Below are positions 57,732 through 64,000 of a stretch of 64,000 nt of DNA, piece after piece. Both the position numbers and the translations under genes were made by a program. This DNA comes from Ceratodon purpureus. Taxonomy: Eukaryota; Streptophyta; Bryopsida; Pseudoditrichales; Ditrichaceae. Positions within the stretch are counted from its first letter, which is position 1. Each line of letters begins with the position of its first letter. Under the pieces are notes generated by a model. That model saw nothing but the letters and a program-made list of their open reading frames with translations, was not told the DNA's origin and did no database searches. Location of the stretch: assembly GCA_014871385.1 (NCBI GenBank), contig CM026422.1:8951374-9015373 (forward strand), read 5' to 3'.

Positions 57732-58404
57732 TGTTACCTAGGAAACTACTCCAACTGCGAGTCGTGGACGGCACCGGCAGCAGGGACTGGGAGTCACAGC
57801 GTCTACCAAGGGCGTCCCCGAATAGTATAAAAAGGATCGAAGATTAGGGTATTGTCTCTCAATTTTCACTAGAGCATAGTGCTAGGTTAGTTGCCGGCCA
57901 TGGCGCCAGGGACACTCAGCTCACCATTTTGTATTCAGAGCACCTTGTGCTACTCTTAAAAGACTACCTATTCGATCACTGCGTTCTTCTCGTCCTTTCT
58001 GTCTACTACTGCTGTTAGTTCTTTGACTGTCTGCTGTTTTCTTCTATTCCCTACTCTTTGCAACGATTGCTCCAAGCTGTGCCTCACACACCCCTTACTC
58101 CAATTATCTCCATGGACTCCATGAACTCCCTGATAACTTTGATGCCTCTGAGATCAACTTGATCTGCTCACTGAAAACTCTCACGGAGACCAATACCGCG
58201 CGGGGCGTTCACTCGCTCCACTCCTCGAAGACTCTCCTTTCTCCAAAACCTAAGACCCCGCTGTCCGAGACTTGAGACACCCGACCCGTCCTGACAGTTA
58301 ACCACCTGGCCGTCAGGGTATCAACTGCAACCCAATACCCCTCTATAGTCCTCCTAGTCCTGTTTCCGCGTTCACACTCTCCATCGACAGGATCCCGGCT
58401 AACA
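57732..58404 (+). repeat. 3' LTR
   Basis: 673 bp, from TGTTACCTAGG to CCCGGCTAACA, followed by the TSD CACTT at 58405-58409. About two substitutions relative to the 5' LTR by eye. Confidence 0.93.
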
Positions 58405-58409
58405 CACTT

Positions 58410-58994
58410 TGATGTCACAAACAGTTGACACCGCGAACGTCAACTTCCGTCTACGTGCGTTTTTTAAAACGCATTCAGATACGTGAAACATGCGTTTATC
58501 AGCGTCAAAACACAATATAATGAACGTCCACACTACGTTTACGTAAACACACAAAAACCGTCAACATAAACCGTTTTTGTAAACATACAAAACCCGACAC
58601 CGTAAACGCATCCGGGAATATTCTACGATCCGTGATCATGACACGTGTCACCATCTCAGCCGTTGAATCAAGTGCCACGTCAACTTCCGCGCAATATCTG
58701 ACGTGGAATGGACAATGGAGGGAAATATCCACGTAAACTCCAACGTAGAATGAAAAATAGCGAGAAATGCTCACGTGGCAAAAAGTAACTCCCTCAATTT
58801 ACTGACCCCAGGTAACTTCTGGCAATTCCGAGTAACGTGGTTTAACCGAGAGGACGTGCGCACGTTAAAACGTTTTAACGTATTATGACGCGTCGCGTCA
58901 TAATCAAAAGACCTATGTGACAGGGCGCGTCACTTTTGATTAGTCAAAAAATCCACGTTAAACCGCGTTAAAAACCGCGTTAAACGGCGTTATC
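58410..58994. repeat. CACTA right subterminal region
   Basis: After the LTR element the CACTA sequence resumes. AACGT, ACGTT, TTTAACG and GACGTGGAA words recur densely, as in the left subterminal region. No gene is seen. Confidence 0.7.
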
Positions 58995-59017
58995 TTTGAC
59001 GCATCTCTGCCATAGTG
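58995..59017 (-). repeat. Right terminal inverted repeat of the CACTA element
   Basis: Reverse-complemented it starts CACTATGGCAGAGATG, with the canonical CACTA. AAT follows at 59018-59020 as the right TSD copy. Confidence 0.92.
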
Positions 59018-59020
59018 AAT

Positions 59021-60285
59021 AGTGAATTTAACAATCCAAAATTTACTTTTAAATGTAGGTTTAGTGAAAATCTTATTCATAATGAAGACCAAAGATATAA
59101 CCAAGCTAAAATTGAACTGTTGAGCCCCTAAAAGACTCACAGCATTTTGGAAGACATAATTGCAATTTGTTATTATTTCAATAAATCTCTTAACTTTCAC
59201 AGAAATGTTGCAGTTTTCAAAATTTAACCATAAGATCTTAAAAATCACAGTCATGTGGTCATTGTGGATAGAATTTAGACCTAAGATGGACATAATTTGG
59301 AAGATATCGATTTCTAAACATATCCTCATGATTTTTCCACCCAATGACTAAATTGTGAAGCCATCATCAAATGTTTCTAAAATATCTCTTATACTTTCAA
59401 AACAAGCGTGCTTTAGCATTTTCATGCACTTGGTAGTATTATGAACAACCTCTAAAAAAATCATATCCAAAATGATTTGGAAACGACGAGATTAAAAGTC
59501 TCCAATAAGCGGGGGTTTGCTTTTCACATGATTATGAGGACATTTCTCTGAGGCCAATGTACAATCTAGAAACAGGGATACGCAAAAAGTGAATGGTCAA
59601 ATTTTAGCAAAGGAGTAACTTGATATGTCAAAGAAGAAAAAACATCATTAACAAAATTTTATGCAAGAGTTATAAGTTCTAAATCAAGACCTAGATTTTG
59701 CAGTATACTTCTTGGGCAACTGAAAATAAATGATCTTCAATTCAAAAGCCTTCAATGAGGCACACTAATCTTTAATCTTGGCAAGCACCATCAAAAAAAT
59801 TGTAGATGTCTTCCATACACCTCAGAGGCCGCAAGCTCTGTCCGAATAGCAATAGGGCAGTCTGTGGGATTTTTCAAACCACAACTTTTGCAAACAAAGT
59901 CTGCAGTATATTTCCAAATATACTGTACAAAAGAAGGTTCAAAACTGAATATTCTACACAATTACAAAACTTCAAAAAAAACCAAGGGTGATGAATATTG
60001 CAATTGTGCTCAAAACTTTAGCTACTTATCATGTTAAAAATGTATACAACCATATTGTTCATTTCCTTGATTCACCTTGTTTGCGGAGTAGAAGTAGGTG
60101 GCCACTTACGCAGAAGAATGATATTTCAACCTGTAATATGTGTGTGACCATAATCCAGGTTCAAATGAAGTGTAGAGCTGATTGCAATTTCTTTGTAGAA
60201 CATGGGTGTAGCATTTGTTTCATTGAGCCAAGGCTACAAAGTAACATCCTGGCAAGGCCCTGTATGAGTGAACTCCTGCAAAGGG
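59021..60285. other. AT-rich host flank right of the nest
   Basis: About 1.3 kb with no supportable gene and no repeat that I can see. Short ORFs lack motif or codon support. Confidence 0.55.
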
Positions 60286-61486
60286 TGACGACTGTGCAAC
60301 AATGGCGATGAAGGAAATCTGAGTTTACTCCAAGTTACACTGCAAACGTCTGATGTTCCAGAGAGTTGAAAAAGTATGTGAACGGAATACAGCAAGTCAA
60401 AGTGGACGAGCGACAAGACCTGCTGCTATAAAATACACTTCGATCCAAGTCAACGTCATCTGGCAGTCGCTTTGACCTGCCATGTCATCAGAATATTAAA
60501 TTGATGACGTGGAAGATTCGAAAAAGATTCGCCCTCCGTTGTAGTCTAGATGGTTAGGATACTCGGCTCTCACCCGAGCGACCCGGGTTCGAGTCCCGGC
60601 AACGGAAGCTCCCGAGTGAAAATTGACTGCCCCTTTTGTCATTTGTCTCCAAAAATTACTTATATTTCATATGTATCTTGATATATTCGAGTGATTCATT
60701 AAAATCTTCCCCACTTCATGTCGAGTCAAAAAGTTGTAAAAGACTAGAAGTGTATTCATCGTACGTATGCCACATGATCTCAAACTACCAAAGAAAACTC
60801 ATGGTTATAACAAGACAATAATGCTTTTAGGGAGAACGTGGAGGAAGTCCAAATTTTAAAGATATGTCTAGCAAATTCCTCCTACAGGACATTTGGAAAA
60901 ACTATCAAGCAACCACAATATGCATATGAGTCTTCCCTCCATGCTTATCATTTTTTTGATGGCTAAGATGGTTTGAGCTCGTTGTGAATTTTATACAACA
61001 TAAGACTGTTTAAAAAAAACCATATTCCAAACGAATGGGTGTTATAGATAACTTAAACAACATGTATTTCTTTCACTTTCACAATATGGGATAATATTTG
61101 CACTTTCTTGTTGCATGTCATGGCTAGAGGAAAATAAATAAATCTTAATTATCTAACTTTCAAATTGGTTGACAATTATAGACGGAAAAGAAAAACACTA
61201 CAAGTTTGTAACCAATTTAGTCAACTATTTTCTCTTGAAACATGTCACACAATGGACAATCCTTTCAATGTTTTAGAGGATTTTTGTCGAGCCGGAGCGC
61301 AGTTTGAACTCTCTACATGAGGTCCGCAACTCTAGTGCACGATCAAAGGAGCTCGTGGTAGTATCATGTTCTAAACGTGAAGTTGTAACCTTGTAGGTGT
61401 CGTTGTTTTCCTTGCTTGGTGCATATCTTCATTGGGTAACTTTCTACTCGTACAGTTGCATTCCTCGTATGTTCGCTTATTTTCCT
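60286..61486 (+). repeat. Left arm of a large palindrome
   Basis: 60286-61438 is the reverse complement of 62848-64000 (1153 bp each, near identical by eye). The match resumes for 45 bp at 61442-61486 with 62060-62104. The arm includes a tRNA-Glu gene. The right arm reaches the window end, so the palindrome may extend beyond it. Confidence 0.93.
60535..60606 (+). tRNA. tRNA-Glu (CTC)
   Basis: 72-nt cloverleaf: acceptor TCCGTTG pairs with CAACGGA, the D-arm has TGGTTAGGAT, the anticodon loop CTCTCAC carries CTC, and the T-arm is CCGGGTTCGAGTCCCGG. Internal A and B boxes are intact. There is no intron and no encoded CCA. Confidence 0.95.
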
Positions 61487-61501
61487 CAGGAAAATATATA
61501 A

Positions 61502-61547
<46 letters not shown>

Positions 61548-62059
61548 TGGGTTGAGCTAGTAGTAGTTGAATCTTGCTCATCACTCGCAAGATTAGCACA
61601 GTCTATCTACTTCTTCGATCAGGTACGTAGATAATTCTAGCACATTCAGTAATACGTTGCAGGAGCAGTCTGCTGCCGCTGGCTTCTAGGATACATATAA
61701 CGGCCTTGATCAAGAGCTGAATCTTCGAGCACAAGTATGCCAAGAACATATCTTTAAGATTCATACAAGTGAAGAACCGCAAAAATAGCCAGCCATATGT
61801 TGCGAGTCCTGCTGAATGAAGCGATTCCACGACACTAGAAAGTCAGATATTGACATTCTTTTCTCAAGTTGGTGATCAAACTGTGAGTAAACCACTAGAG
61901 CAGTGAACTTACATTCCACGAACGATTGAGCCGCATGACAGTCCTGCACATACATGGCGTGATCAACATCATTCACAACCTGTGGAAGCAATACTGTGAG
62001 CAAGAAAAGAATGCAAGAAACACGGCGAGGAAACACAAAATAGTAGTCCGAGAAACCTC
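61487..62059. other. Palindrome spacer with a possible gene fragment on the minus strand
   Basis: The 573-bp spacer holds the (AT)n run and a minus-strand frame at 62036-61761 (91 aa, VVNDVDHAMYVQDCHAAQ, then MSISDFLVSWNRFIQQDS). Possible splice signals (CCACAG| and GGAAT|GTAAGT) sit within it. It may be a gene fragment captured between the arms. I do not recognise the protein and cannot show it is expressed. Confidence 0.35.
61503..61545. repeat. (AT)n microsatellite
   Basis: About 21 TA/AT dinucleotides without interruption, at the inner edge of the left palindrome arm. AT runs often form cruciforms and mark palindrome centres. Confidence 0.95.
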
Positions 62060-62106
62060 AGGAAAATAAGCGAACATACGAGGAATGCAACTGTACGAGT
62101 AGAACT

Positions 62107-62844
62107 GGGGTAGAGCACAATAAAGTGGACCACAAAGTGCAAAATGTGACCACTAACAAGTGAATATGAAGTGTGCTATTTTTGAAGGCTCAAAGCTGAT
62201 TTTGAGGATTTGGGTGTAGTTTTTGAGCATTTTAGTCACTTTCTAAGGTGTCATAATATATCTTATATACACCTTCATAAAAAGAACATCCAAAATTGAA
62301 ACTAAATTTGACCACTAGTTCTAAATCATGAAAATGAACTTTTCTAAAGTCTTGATTTCTTCATTTGGGGCCCTCTATTATCTTTAGATGATGTTTTCTT
62401 CAATTTAAAAAACAATGTTCAGTGAAAAAAAAGTGACAAAAGTATCGCGGAAAAGACCCTCTTAAAAAGCATCCTTGCGATACTTTTGGAACCCTAAATC
62501 AATCAATGAGTATATGAATTGACTATTTTAGAATACCTTTTAAACATACGGAGGGCCCCGCGAAATTAAAAGTGATTTCGGACAAAACCCTAAACCGTTT
62601 TGTTCACTTTTCCAAATGAGTCCATTCACTTTGCCCGAGTTCGACGTCTCCGTTTTCCATTGTAAACTCAATGTCCTCTCTCGCAACTTTGGGAAGTTGA
62701 AGAAGATCAAGTCTACTTTCCGTATCCCAAACTCAATCTTCAATTGACATAACATAGATCCCACTTTCCCTAGTGTTTACAGAAGGGGCTGAAATTCGTG
62801 AAAAGATAAGCACTTTTTTGGTTCACTTTATTGTGCTTCCCCCC
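62107..62844. mobile_element. Small TIR element (738 bp) inserted in the right palindrome arm
   Basis: The ends GGGGTAGAGCACAATAAAGT and, reverse-complemented, GGGGGGAAGCACAATAAAGT share about 26 bp of similar sequence. AACT lies on both sides (62103-62106, 62845-62848) and may be a 4-bp TSD. The other palindrome arm lacks this sequence and so serves as an empty site. No transposase is encoded; the interior is AT-rich. Non-autonomous; superfamily not assigned. Confidence 0.75.
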
Positions 62845-63679
62845 AACTACCCAATGAAGATATGCACCAAGCAAGGAAAACAACGACACCTACAAGGTTA
62901 CAACTTCACGTTTAGAACATGATACTACCACGAGCTCCTTTGATCGTGCACTAGAGTTGCGGACCTCATGTAGAGAGTTCAAACTGCGCTCCGGCTCGAC
63001 AAAAATCCTCTAAAACATTGAAAGGATTGTCCATTGTGTGACATGTTTCAAGAGAAAATAGTTGACTAAATTGGTTACAAACTTGTAGTGTTTTTCTTTT
63101 CCGTCTATAATTGTCAACCAATTTGAAAGTTAGATAATTAAGATTTATTTATTTTCCTCTAGCCATGACATGCAACAAGAAAGTGCAAATATTATCCCAT
63201 ATTGTGAAAGTGAAAGAAATACATGTTGTTTAAGTTATCTATAACACCCATTCGTTTGGAATATGGTTTTTTTTAAACAGTCTTATGTTGTATAAAATTC
63301 ACAACGAGCTCAAACCATCTTAGCCATCAAAAAAATGATAAGCATGGAGGGAAGACTCATATGCATATTGTGGTTGCTTGATAGTTTTTCCAAATGTCCT
63401 GTAGGAGGAATTTGCTAGACATATCTTTAAAATTTGGACTTCCTCCACGTTCTCCCTAAAAGCATTATTGTCTTGTTATAACCATGAGTTTTCTTTGGTA
63501 GTTTGAGATCATGTGGCATACGTACGATGAATACACTTCTAGTCTTTTACAACTTTTTGACTCGACATGAAGTGGGGAAGATTTTAATGAATCACTCGAA
63601 TATATCAAGATACATATGAAATATAAGTAATTTTTGGAGACAAATGACAAAAGGGGCAGTCAATTTTCACTCGGGAGCT

Positions 63680-63751
63680 TCCGTTGCCGGGACTCGAACC
63701 CGGGTCGCTCGGGTGAGAGCCGAGTATCCTAACCATCTAGACTACAACGGA
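63680..63751 (-). tRNA. tRNA-Glu (CTC), second copy
   Basis: Reverse complement of 60535-60606 and apparently identical to it. It lies in the right arm of the palindrome. Confidence 0.95.
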
Positions 63752-64000
63752 GGGCGAATCTTTTTCGAATCTTCCACGTCATCAATTTAATATTCTGATG
63801 ACATGGCAGGTCAAAGCGACTGCCAGATGACGTTGACTTGGATCGAAGTGTATTTTATAGCAGCAGGTCTTGTCGCTCGTCCACTTTGACTTGCTGTATT
63901 CCGTTCACATACTTTTTCAACTCTCTGGAACATCAGACGTTTGCAGTGTAACTTGGAGTAAACTCAGATTTCCTTCATCGCCATTGTTGCACAGTCGTCA

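Larger units (their letters stand above)
23105..58404 (+). mobile_element. Ty3/gypsy LTR retrotransposon, split by a 26-kb DNA transposon
   Basis: Two 673-bp LTRs (23105-23777 and 57732-58404), each TG...CA, are flanked by CACTT duplications (23100-23104, 58405-58409). Order is LTR, PBS, gag-protease, RT, RNase H, integrase, long C-terminal extension, PPT, LTR. RT and RNase H before integrase defines Ty3/gypsy. Without the inserted giant element it would be about 9.2 kb. The gag and pol parts are in one reading frame across the insertion point (7773 nt with one TSD copy). I see two LTR differences (G/A near the start, A/G in CACTAAAAACTC), so integration was recent. Confidence 0.93.
5533..59017. 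mobile_element. CACTA (En/Spm-like) DNA transposon, inflated to 53.5 kb by nested insertions
   Basis: The left end reads CACCATGGCAGAGATG and the right end, reverse-complemented, reads CACTATGGCAGAGATG. The similarity covers 23 bp with one mismatch. AAT directly abuts both ends (5530-5532 and 59018-59020), which is the 3-bp TSD expected of CACTA elements. Inside are the two standard genes: a tnp2-type transposase (6560-10942, minus) and a TNPA-type gene (12033-22399, plus). Without the LTR element (about 35.3 kb with one TSD copy) the CACTA is about 18.2 kb, and without the hAT insertion about 13.7 kb. Non-coding parts throughout are dense in ACGTT/AACGT words, possible transposase binding sites. 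This copy probably cannot move on its own: tnp2 has a stop and the TNPA-type gene is interrupted. Confidence 0.9.
62060..64000 (-). repeat. Right arm of the large palindrome, with an insertion
   Basis: Mirror of 60286-61486, interrupted at 62107-62844 by a small TIR element. It is still matching at the last base of the window. Confidence 0.92.

Noticed and set aside
60636-60821. 61-aa ORF present in both palindrome arms (also 63465-63650)
   Set aside because: Its duplication only reflects the palindrome. It starts just after the tRNA and has no support as a gene.

Overview
The window looks like nuclear DNA of a streptophyte plant (land plant or close algal relative) with a repeat-rich genome. 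It holds one clear host gene, an eight-exon nuclear cap-binding protein CBP20 on the minus strand (1633-4110) with a U12-type AT-AC intron, and two tRNA-Glu(CTC) genes at the right edge (60535-60606 and 63680-63751) in opposite arms of a large palindrome. The species cannot be named from the sequence. The plant assignment rests on CBP20, on a tnp2/DUF4218 CACTA transposase and on the intron style.

Most of the rest (5533-59017, 53.5 kb) is a nest of mobile elements, and each boundary can be read from terminal repeats plus a target-site duplication. (1) The outer element is a CACTA (En/Spm) transposon with 3-bp TSD AAT. It carries a minus-strand tnp2-type transposase with one in-frame stop (6560-10942) and a plus-strand TNPA-type gene (12033-22399). 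(2) A hAT-like non-autonomous element (15469-19921, TIR CAGGGTTGT, 8-bp TSD CCAGCAGT) sits inside exon 3 of the TNPA-type gene. (3) A Ty3/gypsy LTR retrotransposon (23105-58404, two 673-bp LTRs that differ at about two sites, 5-bp TSD CACTT) sits in the right part of the CACTA. (4) A giant Mutator-like element of about 26 kb (25800-51851, 59-bp TIRs, a 12-bp direct repeat as probable TSD) splits the single gag-pol reading frame of the retrotransposon.

The giant element is the unusual system. Its plus strand has a two-exon transposase of 1188 aa with a SWIM zinc finger (46741-50951), a 151-aa ORF (45888-46343) and a 217-aa orphan ORF (29723-30376). Its minus strand has a gene of 15 exons (45364 to 31087) whose splice phases all agree and give 1329 aa. 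That protein has a ParB-like DGNHR segment, a charged coiled coil and a permuted (beta-class) amino-methyltransferase fold. The large introns of this gene, and the single intron of the transposase gene, are filled with tandem arrays of a unit centred on CCTCGGTGCCGAGG. In every array the unit lies in the sense direction of the host transcript. As sense RNA it folds into a long hairpin that needs G-U pairs, and diverged arrays show changes that keep the pairing.

The retrotransposon polyprotein is also odd. After integrase it runs on for about 750 residues, with a coiled coil and a terminal CPAC...H...H finger that resembles the zf-XS finger of SGS3/FDM RNA-silencing proteins. Right of the nest, a palindrome of at least 1.2 kb per arm holds a tRNA-Glu in each arm, and one arm carries a 738-bp TIR element.
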